Shown: positions 8,365 to 17,107, numbered from the stretch's first letter. The stretch is 64,000 nt of DNA from UBA6109 sp035366835 (GCA_035366835.1 DAOSIS010000009.1:1-64000), one strand, 5' to 3'. Program-made: numbers and translations. Notes: a model not told the origin generated them from the letters alone.

Positions 8365-9603
8365 TCACTCGACGACCGTGTAGGCCGATTCGCTTTGCTG
8401 CGTGAGGTCCAGCCCCACAATCTCTTCCTTCTTTTCGACGCGCATGCCGATCGTTCCGTCTATGAGTTTGAACAGAATCCATGTCATGACCGCTGCAAAC
8501 AGCGGTACGATGACGATCGAAAGGGTCTGGACGAGAAGCTGTTTGGGATTTCCGAACAGAAGGCCGTTCGCCCCGGCTGCATTCACGGCCTTCTCAGCAA
8601 AGAGACCTGTCGCGACCGTGCCCCATGCCCCGCCGACGCCGTGAACGCCGAAGGCGTCGAGGGCGTCGTCATAACCGAGTTTCGCCTTGACGACGGCGAT
8701 GGCGATATAGCAGAAGAGGCTCGCCAAGGCGCCGATGAAGATGGCGTTCATGGGATTGACGAAACCGCAGGCCGGCGTGATCGCGACCAGTCCCGCCACG
8801 GCCCCGGTCGCAATTCCCAGAACCGTGGGCGCTCCGTGCTGCTGCCACTCGATCAGTGCCCAGCCGAATCCGGCCGCGGCAGTTGCCACAAAGGTGGTGA
8901 CGAACGCATTGGCCGCCAATTCTCCGGCCGAAAGTGCACTGCCGGCATTGAAGCCAAACCACCCGAACCAGAGAAACGCCGCTCCCATCACCGTAAAAGG
9001 AAGATTGTGCGGACGGAAGGGCTGCCGCTCGTAGCCGATTCTTTTTCCCAAAAGTATGGCCAGAACCAGCGCCGAGATTCCCGAACTGACATGAACGACG
9101 ATGCCGCCCGCAAAGTCCAGAGCGCCCAGATTCCGGAGCCATCCGCCCATGCCCCAGACCCAGTGAGCCAGCGGATCGTAGACGAACGTCGACCACAGGA
9201 GTGAAAAGAGGAGAAAGCCGGAAAAACGTATCCTCTCCGCAAAAGCTCCGATAATGAGGGCTGGCGTGATCGTGGCGAACATGGCCTGGAAGATCATGAA
9301 CGCCTGATGGGGAATGGTCGCGGCGTAGTCGGCATTCGGCCGCCCACCCACAGAACGCAAGCCCGCCCAATCAAGCCCGCCGAGAATCCCGTGGACGGTA
9401 TCCGGACCGAAGGACAGCGAATATCCGAAGAGGACCCACTGCAATCCCACGGCGCACATGATAACGAAGCACTGCATCAGTATCGACAAGACGTTCTTGC
9501 GGCGGACGAGACCGCCATAGAAAAGCGCCAATCCAGGGATCGTCATCATGAAGACAAGTGCCGCACACAACAGCACCCAAGCCGTATCTCCCGCGTTCAA
9601 CAT
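8365..9603 (-). CDS. amtB: Ammonium transporter AmtB
   Basis: A 412-aa inner-membrane channel with about 11 helices that conducts NH3 derived from NH4+. The pore twin histidines are recognisable: His171 in FAGGIVVHVSSG and His321 in AFGVHGVGG. The conserved DFAGG segment and the aromatic gate region (IFQAMFA) are present. The start ATG at 9603 has GGGAGGTGC upstream. It is first in the amtB-glnK operon, which has a sigma54-type promoter about 40 bp upstream, so induction under nitrogen limitation by an NtrC-like activator is expected; none is seen in the window. Confidence 0.96.
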   Translation of the reverse strand: MLNAGDTAWVLLCAALVFMMTIPGLALFYGGLVRRKNVLSILMQCFVIMCAVGLQWVLFGYSLSFGPDTVHGILGGLDWAGLRSVGGRPNADYAATIPHQAFMIFQAMFATITPALIIGAFAERIRFSGFLLFSLLWSTFVYDPLAHWVWGMGGWLRNLGALDFAGGIVVHVSSGISALVLAILLGKRIGYERQPFRPHNLPFTVMGAAFLWFGWFGFNAGSALSAGELAANAFVTTFVATAAAGFGWALIEWQQHGAPTVLGIATGAVAGLVAITPACGFVNPMNAIFIGALASLFCYIAIAVVKAKLGYDDALDAFGVHGVGGAWGTVATGLFAEKAVNAAGANGLLFGNPKQLLVQTLSIVIVPLFAAVMTWILFKLIDGTIGMRVEKKEEIVGLDLTQQSESAYTVVE

Positions 9604-9640
9604 AAAGCACCTCCCGAGAAAACTTCTCTTTTCATGACAT

Positions 9641-9657
9641 GAGCAGGGAATATGCCA
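9641..9657 (-). promoter_or_regulatory. Sigma54 (-24/-12) promoter of amtB-glnK
   Basis: Read on the minus strand, TGGCATATTCCCTGCT places the invariant GG and GC exactly 10 nt apart, as in TGGCAC-N5-TTGCT. The predicted start near 9630 gives a leader of under 30 nt. Confidence 0.7.
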
Positions 9658-9768
9658 AAGTGATTGAGATTCATAACAATTTGAAATAATTTATAATTAT
9701 GGATATGCCCGCGTCTGGCATCTGAATGATATGGAACAATTTTGTGCCGTGTTGAATCCGACAGCGAA

Positions 9769-9863
9769 CGCATTCCCCGCGGCTTGCCGCAGGGGATGCG
9801 AGCGAATGATATTCAAGATCCCTTCCTTGAGGATCGAAGATTCTCCGGAGCTTGCTCCGGAGA
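9769..9863. repeat. Pair of REP-like hairpins with cTTg-centred loops
   Basis: Hairpin 1 (9769-9800) pairs CGCAT...CCCCGCGGC with GCCGC-A-GGGG...ATGCG. Hairpin 2 (9842-9863) pairs TCTCCGGAG with CTCCGGAGA across CTTG. Both turn on a TT core and neither has a T-tract, which suggests extragenic palindromes or transposon remnants rather than terminators. Confidence 0.5.
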
Positions 9864-10179
9864 GCTTCAATGTTTGCGCAAAAAAACCGGCAGCGAGCAC
9901 GCCGCGGCGCCAGCCCCCCTGAACCTGTTTTCATTTTGACAATTGGCCGCGAGTATGACAGATTCATCGGCGCCGGAACGGCGGGGAGGGGGAATGCAGC
10001 GCGGCGGTTTCCGACATTCTGAAGGATAACGATGCATCTCTCCGAAAACGCAAGGGAATATCATTTCCTGGGCAGATCGACGATAAGAATTTTCGCCGCA
10101 TACCCAAGTTCGAGAGTCTGAACCCCTTCCGGATCAGCTTCATTTCGTGCAAACAGCGGTCATCCTTACGAGAAGGACC

Positions 10180-12807
10180 ATGGACGGCAGCAGGGACAGA
10201 CATCCGGCAAAAAGCGGCGTTTTCCAGTTCGACGAAATCATCCAGTACTTGCGGATGGGCGACAATGTGGTATGGCAGGTCGATGAACTGGAGGAGTATG
10301 CCTACTTTGCCGAGCCCTTCGCCGAGCAGGCCCTGCGAGACGGCAGACGGCTGGTCTATATGCGGTTTGCACCGCACCTGCCCGTCCTGAAAGAATTGCC
10401 CGGCCTCGTGACGGTTACGCTCGATCCTCATGTAGGTTTCGATGCATTCAGCGCGGAAGTCCACCAGGTGATTTCGGAACAGGGACAGGGGGTTTTCTAT
10501 GTCTTTGATAACCTCTCCGCCCTTGTCACCGAGTGGGCGACGGATGAACTGCTTGCCAATTTCTTCCGGGTGACCTGCCCCTATCTGTTTGAACTCGACA
10601 CCATCGCCTATTTTGCGCTGATCCGCGGCCAGCACGCCCACGGCGCCGTGGCGCAGATCCGCGACACGACACAACTGCTCATCGATGTCTACCGCGTCAG
10701 AAATATGATGTACCTTCATCCGCTGAAGGTCTGGGAACGGTATTCCCCGCAGATGTTCCTACCGCGCGTCATGTCCGGGCACACCTGGACGCCCGTGATC
10801 TACAGCGGGGAGGCGGCCGAAGTCTCCGGCATGGTGAAGCAGCCCCTGAGGTCCCGCGAGAAGTCGATCGCCCCCTGGAAAAGCGTCTACCGCAAGCTGA
10901 TCCAGTACCGCGAATGCGGCGCCGATGTCGCCGAGGGCGGGCCCGAAATCACCCCGCTCAAGCAGGAATTGTCGCGGATGATGATCGGGAATCATCCCGA
11001 ATTCAACCGGCTTGTGGATGAATACCTGACGATCGAGGATCTCTTCCGCATCCGGGACCGAATGATCGGTTCGGGGCGGATCGGCGGCAAGGCGGCGGGC
11101 ATGCTGCTGGCCCGAAGCATCCTCTGCAGCGGGCCGGCAGGCAAGACCGATTTTCTCCAGGTCCTTGAGCCGCACGATTCCTTCTACATCGGTTCCGACG
11201 TGTTTTTCACGTTCCTCGTGAACAACGAGCTGTTCCGCACACGCCTGCATCTTTCGCGCGGCTCGCCCCTGAGCTGCGAGGAGTTCGAAGAGGTGGAACA
11301 GCGATTCCTCGAAGGGAAATTTCCGACCGCCATCGTCGAACAGCTCCAGGACATGCTCGATTACTTCGGGCAGGCGCCGATCATCGCACGCTCCTCCAGT
11401 CTCCTCGAAGACAGCTTCGGCAACGCCTTTGCGGGCAAGTATCGGAGCGAATACTGCGTGAACCAGGACAGCCCGGAACAGCGCCTGGAAGAATTCATGC
11501 GTGCCGTGAAGCTGATCTATGCCAGCACGCTCAACCCCGATGCCCTTTCCTATCGCCGCGCCCGGGGCCTCGTCGAGAGCGACGAGCAGATGGCGATCCT
11601 CGTCCAGCGCGTCTCGGGGATGGCGTACCGGAACTACTTCTTCCCGGCCCTGGCCGGTGTCGCCTTTTCCCGGAACCTCTATGCCTGGACGGACCGCATC
11701 GACCCGCAGAAAGGCATGATCCGCCTCGTCTTCGGACTGGGCACACGGGCGGTCAACCGTGTCGGCGACGACTATCCGCGCATGATTGCGATCAGCCATC
11801 CCCAGCTGAGACCGGAAACGGGGATGCGGATCGCAAAGTACTCGCAGTGGGATATGGATCTGCTGGATCTGAAAATGAATCAGTTTGTTACCGCGCGCAT
11901 CGAGGATATTCTGGAAAAGCGCGATTACCCGAATCTTCATCTCATGATCTCCCTGCTCTCGGAGGGATTCCTGGTCGATCCCTATCTCGGGCGTCTCGAG
12001 GGATCGGAGGGAAGCTTCGTCGTGACCTTCAACAATCTCATCAACCGGACGGATTTCGTCCGCATCATCGGCGAGATGCTGGAGCGTCTCGAGGCCGCGT
12101 ACGGCCATCCGCTGGACACGGAATTCACCGCCTCCGTGAATGGGGCGGGTCAGGTCCGGATCAATCTCCTGCAGTGCCGGCCGATGAGGCTTCCCGGTTC
12201 TTCGGGGCCTGTGACCTTCCCGGAAGGCCTGCCGAAGGAAAAGGTCCTCTTCCGTTCGACACGGACGATCAGCGGCGGGGTGGTTCCGGACATCCGCTGG
12301 CTCCTGTACATCGATCCGAGGAAATATGCCTCCATCGCGACCCAGGAGACCAAGAAGACGCTCGGCCGCGCGGTCGGCCTCATCAACAAGCACCCGGAGA
12401 TCGCGCACGGCGGGATCGTCATGATGGGGCCGGGCCGGTGGGGAAGCAGCAACATTGATCTCGGCGTCAACGTCACCTATGCCGACATCAACAACGCCTC
12501 CGTGCTCGTCGAAATCGCCCGGGAAGAGGCGGGCCATGTCCCGGAGGTATCGTACGGAACGCATTTCTTTCTCGATCTCGTCGAAGCGAAGATCATCTAC
12601 CTCCCCGTGTTTCCGGGCGACCCGGGGGCGGACTTCAATGGAGCGTTTTTCGATGCCGAGCCGAATGCGCTTGCCGGGACGGTGCCGGAGGCGGCGAAAT
12701 TCGCCGAGTACATTTCCCTGATCGATCTGGAAAGAGGGCCGCACGCACGCCGCGCCACGGTCGTCGCCGACCCGCACAGCCAGAGGGCGGTCTGCTATCT
12801 GCAGTAG
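10180..12807 (+). CDS. PEP/pyruvate-binding (PPDK-type ATP-grasp) protein with a RecA/KaiC-like N-terminus
   Basis: About 875 aa. The central part carries the nucleotide-binding ATP-grasp domain of pyruvate phosphate dikinase/PEP synthase (IIARSSSLLEDSFGNAFAGKY, then FSRNLYAWT and the closing NLLQCRPMR). The phosphohistidine swivel and PEP-binding TIM barrel of true PEP synthases are absent. The first ~190 residues look like a KaiC/MEDS-type RecA fold (GDNVVWQV...VFYVFDNLSALVTEW) but lack a Walker A GKT. The C-terminal ~190 residues are unassigned (MMGPGRWGSSN). A phosphotransfer or regulatory role is inferred, not shown. A GTG at 10147 is the alternative start; ATG 10180 has GAAGGA, though close. 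dapF starts 11 bp downstream. Confidence 0.8.
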   Translation: MDGSRDRHPAKSGVFQFDEIIQYLRMGDNVVWQVDELEEYAYFAEPFAEQALRDGRRLVYMRFAPHLPVLKELPGLVTVTLDPHVGFDAFSAEVHQVISEQGQGVFYVFDNLSALVTEWATDELLANFFRVTCPYLFELDTIAYFALIRGQHAHGAVAQIRDTTQLLIDVYRVRNMMYLHPLKVWERYSPQMFLPRVMSGHTWTPVIYSGEAAEVSGMVKQPLRSREKSIAPWKSVYRKLIQYRECGADVAEGGPEITPLKQELSRMMIGNHPEFNRLVDEYLTIEDLFRIRDRMIGSGRIGGKAAGMLLARSILCSGPAGKTDFLQVLEPHDSFYIGSDVFFTFLVNNELFRTRLHLSRGSPLSCEEFEEVEQRFLEGKFPTAIVEQLQDMLDYFGQAPIIARSSSLLEDSFGNAFAGKYRSEYCVNQDSPEQRLEEFMRAVKLIYASTLNPDALSYRRARGLVESDEQMAILVQRVSGMAYRNYFFPALAGVAFSRNLYAWTDRIDPQKGMIRLVFGLGTRAVNRVGDDYPRMIAISHPQLRPETGMRIAKYSQWDMDLLDLKMNQFVTARIEDILEKRDYPNLHLMISLLSEGFLVDPYLGRLEGSEGSFVVTFNNLINRTDFVRIIGEMLERLEAAYGHPLDTEFTASVNGAGQVRINLLQCRPMRLPGSSGPVTFPEGLPKEKVLFRSTRTISGGVVPDIRWLLYIDPRKYASIATQETKKTLGRAVGLINKHPEIAHGGIVMMGPGRWGSSNIDLGVNVTYADINNASVLVEIAREEAGHVPEVSYGTHFFLDLVEAKIIYLPVFPGDPGADFNGAFFDAEPNALAGTVPEAAKFAEYISLIDLERGPHARRATVVADPHSQRAVCYLQ

Positions 12808-12818
12808 AGGAAGATTCC

Positions 12819-13637
12819 ATGATCCCTTTTTTCAAAATGAGCGGCAGCGGCAATGACTTCATCCTCATCGACAACCGCGACGGTTCGCTTCCCGTCGACG
12901 ATCTTTCGGCCTTTGCAAAGAGCGTATGCACCCGAAAGGTATCCGTGGGCGCGGACGGTCTCATTGTCCTGGAACGTTCCGACCGTGCGCACTTCCGCTG
13001 GCAGTTCTTCAACGCCGATGGGAGCGTGGCCGAGATGTGCGGAAACGGCGGCCGCTGTGTGGCACGTTACGCCTTTCTCAAAGGAATCGCGCCGGCGCAC
13101 ATGGCCTTCGAGACGCTGGCCGGCGTCATCGACGCCGAAGTGAAGCAGGATACGGTGAAACTGCGCCTGACGGACCCGGGAGCGGCGAAGCTGGGCGCAA
13201 CGATCGATGTGAACGGACGGGCCCTGGAGATCGACAGCATCGATACCGGCGTGCCGCACGCCGTCCACTTCGTGAAGGACTTTCGCGAGGTCGACGTTTT
13301 CAGCGACGGCCGGGCGATTCGTCGCCACGCACGCTTTCAGCCAGCGGGCACGAATGTGAACTTTGTCCGCGCCGTCGACCGCCGCTCCCTGCAGGTGCGG
13401 ACGTACGAACGCGGCGTCGAGGACGAGACGCTCGCCTGCGGAACAGGGGCCGTCGCTTCGGCCCTGATCGCCTCGGCGAGAAATCTCGTCGAGGCACCTG
13501 TCGCTGTGACGGTGCAGAGCGGCGAGATCCTGACGATATTCTTCGAAAAGACGAAGGCCGGTTTTGCCGGAATCTATCTTGAAGGCAGGACGAAAGTGGT
13601 TTATGAAGGCAACCTCTGGGAGGAGGCCTGGCGATAG
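12819..13637 (+). CDS. dapF: Diaminopimelate epimerase
   Basis: A 272-aa cytoplasmic, cofactor-free epimerase that converts LL-diaminopimelate to meso-diaminopimelate for lysine and peptidoglycan. The two catalytic cysteines lie in the expected contexts: Cys74 in AEMCGNGGRC and the second in TLACGTGAVASA. The N-terminal KMSGSGNDFI is diagnostic. It sits 11 bp after the ATP-grasp gene and about 50 bp before the LL-DAP aminotransferase, which makes its substrate, so the two form a lysine-pathway pair. Confidence 0.97.
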   Translation: MIPFFKMSGSGNDFILIDNRDGSLPVDDLSAFAKSVCTRKVSVGADGLIVLERSDRAHFRWQFFNADGSVAEMCGNGGRCVARYAFLKGIAPAHMAFETLAGVIDAEVKQDTVKLRLTDPGAAKLGATIDVNGRALEIDSIDTGVPHAVHFVKDFREVDVFSDGRAIRRHARFQPAGTNVNFVRAVDRRSLQVRTYERGVEDETLACGTGAVASALIASARNLVEAPVAVTVQSGEILTIFFEKTKAGFAGIYLEGRTKVVYEGNLWEEAWR

Positions 13638-13686
13638 CGGAACGCGGAAACCGCCATCGGAATCCAAGACATGAAGGAGTGAAGAC

Positions 13687-14859
13687 GTGAAGGTCGCCGA
13701 AAGACTAACGAAGATTCCCCCGTACCTGTTCATGGAGCTGCGCAAGAAGATCGCCAAGGCCAAGGCCGACGGCGTGGACGTGATCAGCCTCGCGATCGGA
13801 GATCCCGTCGAGCCGACTCCACCGTCCGTCGTCGAGGAACTGTCGATCCATGCCCGTCGCCCCGAAAACCACCGCTACCCGACGGACGAAGAAAAGGGGA
13901 TGTTGGCCTTTCGCCAGGAGGTCGCCCTCTGGTACAGGGACCGTTACGGCGTGACCGTCGATCCCGCGACGGAAGTCCTGGGTCTCATCGGCTCCAAGGA
14001 GGGCTGCCATCACTTCGCCCTGGCGCGGATCAACCCCGGCGACGTCGTACTCATGACCGATCCCGGCTACCCCGCCTACCGGGCGAGCATCCTCATGGCC
14101 GGCGGCGTCCCCTACAACGTGCCCATCCGTCCGGAAAACGGCTATCTTCCCGTCTTGGAGGAAATTTCCCCCGATGTCGTCGCCAGGGCCCGCGGCATGT
14201 TCCTCAACTATCCCAACAATCCGACGGGCGCCTGCGCGACCCGGGCATTTCTGGACAAACTCGTCGCCTTCGCGAAGAAGAACGACGTCGCGATCTGCTA
14301 CGACAATCCCTACAGCGAGATCCTCTTCGAAGGCCAGGAGCAGATCAGTTTCCTCATGGCAGACGGCGCCAAGGAGGTCGGCGTCGAGTTGAATTCGCTG
14401 TCGAAGCCCTTCAACATGTGCGGCTGGCGGATCGGCATGGCCCTGGGAAATCCGGAACTGATCGCGGCGATCAGCAAGGTCAAGGAGAATACCGACTCCG
14501 GCATCTTCAACCCTGTCCAGTTTGCGGCCATCCGGGCCCTGAAGGGCGAAGCACCCTACATCGACAGGATGCTCGCGATCTACAAGAAGCGGCGGGACCT
14601 GGTTCTCGCCACGCTCCGGAAAATCGGGATCGAATTCGATCCGCCGAAGGGGACTTTCTATCTGTGGGTGCCGGCGCCGAAGGGCATGTCGTCTCTCGAA
14701 TTCACCAACCGGCTTTTCGACAAGACGGCCGTCGTCGTCGCCGCGGGAACGGCGTACGGGCAGTACGGCGAGGGATTTGTCCGCGTATCCCTGACCGTGC
14801 CCGACGACCGTCTGCAGGAGGCGATGGCGCGGATCGAACGGGAATTCGCCTGCCGCTGA
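13687..14859 (+). CDS. dapL: LL-diaminopimelate aminotransferase
   Basis: A 390-aa PLP-dependent class I aminotransferase. DapL makes LL-diaminopimelate directly from tetrahydrodipicolinate and glutamate, bypassing the succinyl or acetyl branches. Visible marks are LAIGDPVEPTP near the N-terminus, NYPNNPTGA, and the PLP lysine in NSLSKPFNMCGWRIG. Aspartate or alanine aminotransferase activity cannot be excluded from motifs alone, but the dapF neighbour strongly favours DapL. The start has GAAGGAGTGAAGAC just upstream. A strong terminator follows the stop. Confidence 0.88.
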   Translation: MKVAERLTKIPPYLFMELRKKIAKAKADGVDVISLAIGDPVEPTPPSVVEELSIHARRPENHRYPTDEEKGMLAFRQEVALWYRDRYGVTVDPATEVLGLIGSKEGCHHFALARINPGDVVLMTDPGYPAYRASILMAGGVPYNVPIRPENGYLPVLEEISPDVVARARGMFLNYPNNPTGACATRAFLDKLVAFAKKNDVAICYDNPYSEILFEGQEQISFLMADGAKEVGVELNSLSKPFNMCGWRIGMALGNPELIAAISKVKENTDSGIFNPVQFAAIRALKGEAPYIDRMLAIYKKRRDLVLATLRKIGIEFDPPKGTFYLWVPAPKGMSSLEFTNRLFDKTAVVVAAGTAYGQYGEGFVRVSLTVPDDRLQEAMARIEREFACR

Positions 14860-14883
14860 CAGGAGAAGATCCATTGCGAAACG

Positions 14884-14915
14884 AAAAAAGCCCCGGCCAG
14901 CCGGGGCTTTTTTTT
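14884..14915 (+). terminator. Rho-independent terminator after dapL
   Basis: GCCCCGG (14890-14896) pairs with CCGGGGC (14901-14907) and is followed by eight T residues. The A-run before the stem lets it also serve the convergent minus-strand gene. Confidence 0.85.
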
Positions 14916-14938
14916 GGAAGGATCAACAATGCGGGGGA

Positions 14939-15334
14939 TCAGGACTTGCCCGTCAGGGCGTGTATCCTTTCCAGGAAGGGCTGCATCTCCGGGGTCTCGA
15001 GGGCGATCTTTTCGCCGGGGCAGACGGCCGACCGGTCGCGGGTCAGGATGTTGGATACGGTGCGGTCGGACCGGATATCGATCCCTTCGGCAGAGAGGAA
15101 GAGTTCGGCCGGATCGGAGGCGACGCCCGTGACGACGTGATCGATGATCCGGGAATGGGCGATGAGCCGTGCAGCCGCAAGTCCGATGACCCGGTCGTGC
15201 AGCGTGCATCCGCGATGATCGGCGAATTGCTCCAGGCAGGTCAGGAGCGGCTTGAGCCCCGGCTCCTTCGAGGTATGCAGAATGCGGCCGTCCTCGAGCA
15301 AGGCGAGGCTGTAGGCGTCGAAATCAGGTTTCAT
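14939..15334 (-). CDS. DUF1893 domain protein
   Basis: A 131-aa cytoplasmic protein of the DUF1893 family, whose structural prototype (Thermotoga TM1506) has a cytidine-deaminase-like fold without established activity. Visible features are the N-terminal SLALLEDGRILHTSKEPGLKP, the central HDRVIGLAAARL and SDRTVSNI. It overlaps the upstream membrane protein gene by 4 bp (ATGA), so the two are translationally coupled. This suggests the protein handles the substrate brought in by that transporter-like partner. The link is inferred and the substrate unknown. Confidence 0.75.
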   Translation of the reverse strand: MKPDFDAYSLALLEDGRILHTSKEPGLKPLLTCLEQFADHRGCTLHDRVIGLAAARLIAHSRIIDHVVTGVASDPAELFLSAEGIDIRSDRTVSNILTRDRSAVCPGEKIALETPEMQPFLERIHALTGKS

Positions 15335-15828
15335 AGGGCGAAGAATCTTCGAAGAAGGCTTGAGGTCGATGCCGCGACGACCGCCCAGACCGTATTGGAG
15401 ACCAGCAGCGCCACAACCAGCGTCCCGATGAATTCCATCGACAGGCCGGCAAAGAAGTAGTCCGTCAGGACAAGCCAGGGCAGTTGGACGGCAAAGGCCA
15501 GCCAGACCGCAACCACGGCCGGGACGCCTCGTCTCGCGAAGAACCCGGTGAAGAAGCCCAGCAGGGCATTTCCCACGGCAAGATAGGGATTTGCGAGCGC
15601 GAAAGCCGAATAGAGCGACCCGACCAGGCCCGACAGCGCCCCTCCCATCGGTCCGTAGATCAGCGCCGCCCAGAAGATGACCAATTGAAAGGTGTGCAGC
15701 CGGAAGCCCCAGGGGGTGTCGATATTGATCGCGCCCAGGAGGTTCGGCAGGGCAATCATCAATGCAAAAACAGCCGTCGTCCGCGCATTCCAGTGCACGG
15801 GAATCGAAATCGTGCCGGTATTCGTCAT
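15331..15828 (-). CDS. ECF-type transporter S-component-like membrane protein
   Basis: A 165-aa protein with about five or six hydrophobic helices (starting VFALMIALPNLLGAI and QLVIFWAALIYGPMGGALSGLVGSLY), the size and pattern of an energy-coupling-factor substrate-binding component. No energising EcfA/EcfT genes are nearby, so it would use shared modules or act alone. The frame runs further upstream, but GAAGGAGGC before ATG 15828 sets the start. It is first in a two-gene operon with the DUF1893 gene. The leader holds an inverted repeat (15851-15873) and a GTGAAC-TG-GTTCAC palindrome. Confidence 0.65.
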   Translation of the reverse strand: MTNTGTISIPVHWNARTTAVFALMIALPNLLGAINIDTPWGFRLHTFQLVIFWAALIYGPMGGALSGLVGSLYSAFALANPYLAVGNALLGFFTGFFARRGVPAVVAVWLAFAVQLPWLVLTDYFFAGLSMEFIGTLVVALLVSNTVWAVVAASTSSLLRRFFAL

Positions 15829-15850
15829 ATGGCCTCCTTCGGCGGTCGTC

Positions 15851-15873
15851 CCGTTTCCGCTTTCGGGAAACGG
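15851..15873 (-). promoter_or_regulatory. Leader hairpin before the ECF-like gene
   Basis: CCGTTTCC and GGAAACGG form 8-bp arms about 23 bp upstream of the start codon. It could be a small translational switch; no known riboswitch consensus is recognised. Confidence 0.35.
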
Positions 15874-15890
15874 CTGGCGCCTCATCTCAT

Positions 15891-15904
15891 GTGAACTGGT
15901 TCAC
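15891..15904. promoter_or_regulatory. Palindromic operator candidate GTGAAC-TG-GTTCAC
   Basis: Perfect 6-bp arms with a 2-bp spacer. On the minus strand it directly follows TATAGG, a possible -10 box, so a bound repressor would block transcription of the ECF-like/DUF1893 pair. Confidence 0.45.
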
Positions 15905-16017
15905 CTATACAACAAGGGGCGACGCTTGTGTAGTCCTTTTTCGCTGTCCCTTTTTCGGATTCGGGAATGGATTCGGCAAGTGCATGCGACGGATCGACCG
16001 ACTCCGCCGCCCTCCTC

Positions 16018-17001
16018 TCACTCTGCCAAGCGGCCGAAGGCATCGATCGCCGCCTGCAGAAATGCCCGTCTGTGAAAGAGGAAGGCGCCGATATGCCCTG
16101 TGTCGACCCAGCGCAGCGTGGAGCCCGGCCAGGAGTCGTGGAGAAGGCGCACCGATCCGGCCGGGATGTAAGCGTCACGGCGGGCGCCGACCACAAAGAC
16201 GGCGCGGGTAAGAGCGGGCGGCGGAAAATTCCGGACGTCGGTCCGCGAGAGGATCTGACGCATCCAGTCCACGGCTTCGGCCTGCCCGTTCAGTTCGTCT
16301 TGCAGAAAATCCCAGGCAAGATACCGGCTCAGAATCCCCTCCGTGAACACGGCGGAGGCCGAATGCGCCGTGATGAAGCAGATCACCGCGAGGGGTTCCC
16401 CCAGGATCGCGGCTGCCTGCGCGGCCATGCTGCCCCCCATGCTGATTCCGGCGACGCCCAACCTGCGGTATCCGTCGCGGCGCAACCGGCGCACGATGGC
16501 GGTCCCTTCGGCAACGGCGGCGGCCCCCATCTTCCAGAGGTCGCTTACGTGCCGCAGCATCTTTCCGTTCTGCCCGGCAGGCCGCCGGCTTCCGTAATAG
16601 GGATTTTCCAGGATGACGGAGCCGATGCCCTCCTTCGCGAGCGGCAGGGCGATCGCGATGCGCCGCCTTGAGAACCCCTCGTCCCCTGTTGCCGCAAAAT
16701 GAACGCACAGCGGCGTATCGAGGGTGGACTCCGCAGGCGTGACCATCTCGAAAGAGGCGAACCGGCTTTCGTCGGGAAGGCCGATTCCAGCCGCCGGGCT
16801 TGGAAAGGAGCCCCTGCGGATCGTGGCGCCGGAAAGCACCTCCGCAGCCTGCCAGGAGATGTCCGCCGACGCCGAGACAAGGTCGTTGCGCCATGCCCCT
16901 CCGGCGACGTCTTCCAGCAACTGCCGGTCGCCCCAACCTTCGCGAAAGAAGAGGTGGCGGTTCGAGAAACTCGCGTAGACCCTGTCGAGGATGCTCAGCA
17001 T
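16018..17001 (-). CDS. Alpha/beta hydrolase of the ABHD18 (DUF2048) type
   Basis: About 327 aa. The nucleophile elbow GISMGGSMA marks a serine hydrolase, and the surroundings (ILENPYYGSRRP, then DTGHIGAFLFHRRAF with the probable catalytic His) match the DUF2048/ABHD18 family. Substrate unknown; probably an ester or thioester. The C-terminal HIGAFLFHR is intact and length is normal. The start is uncertain: ATG 17001 is preferred, but a TTG at 17028 would add nine residues. It is divergent from the SDR gene. Confidence 0.75.
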   Translation of the reverse strand: MLSILDRVYASFSNRHLFFREGWGDRQLLEDVAGGAWRNDLVSASADISWQAAEVLSGATIRRGSFPSPAAGIGLPDESRFASFEMVTPAESTLDTPLCVHFAATGDEGFSRRRIAIALPLAKEGIGSVILENPYYGSRRPAGQNGKMLRHVSDLWKMGAAAVAEGTAIVRRLRRDGYRRLGVAGISMGGSMAAQAAAILGEPLAVICFITAHSASAVFTEGILSRYLAWDFLQDELNGQAEAVDWMRQILSRTDVRNFPPPALTRAVFVVGARRDAYIPAGSVRLLHDSWPGSTLRWVDTGHIGAFLFHRRAFLQAAIDAFGRLAE

Positions 17002-17098
17002 GACTCTGTATATCCGCTTCCCCGGCAAACGGCAACTGCCGGCTTGCCGGGGCCGTCTGCGTCAGGGGGAACTTTCCGTTCCGGCGGGGAATCCAGCG

Positions 17099-17107
17099 TG
17101 TTATAAT
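17099..17107 (+). promoter_or_regulatory. Extended -10 promoter for the SDR gene
   Basis: TG-t-TATAAT is a perfect extended -10 box; the -35 region (TTCCGG at 17079) is poor, as usual for this class. It lies about 105 bp before the SDR start. Confidence 0.5.

Larger units (their letters stand above)
9604..10179. other. Intergenic region with two strong GC hairpins, no supported gene
   Basis: Between divergent amtB and the ATP-grasp gene. It holds the sigma54 promoter near its left end and two hairpins. The rest shows no convincing ORF: the 63-aa frame across the hairpins is a by-product of the palindromes and lacks a ribosome site. The sequence before 9720 is AT-rich. Confidence 0.5.

Noticed and set aside
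9731..9922. 63-aa plus-strand ORF over the hairpins near amtB
   Set aside because: Composition follows the palindromes and no Shine-Dalgarno precedes it.
15829..16017. Riboswitch in the leader of the ECF-S-like gene
   Set aside because: A hairpin and dyad are present, but no match to a known riboswitch consensus could be recognised; kept only as regulatory candidates.
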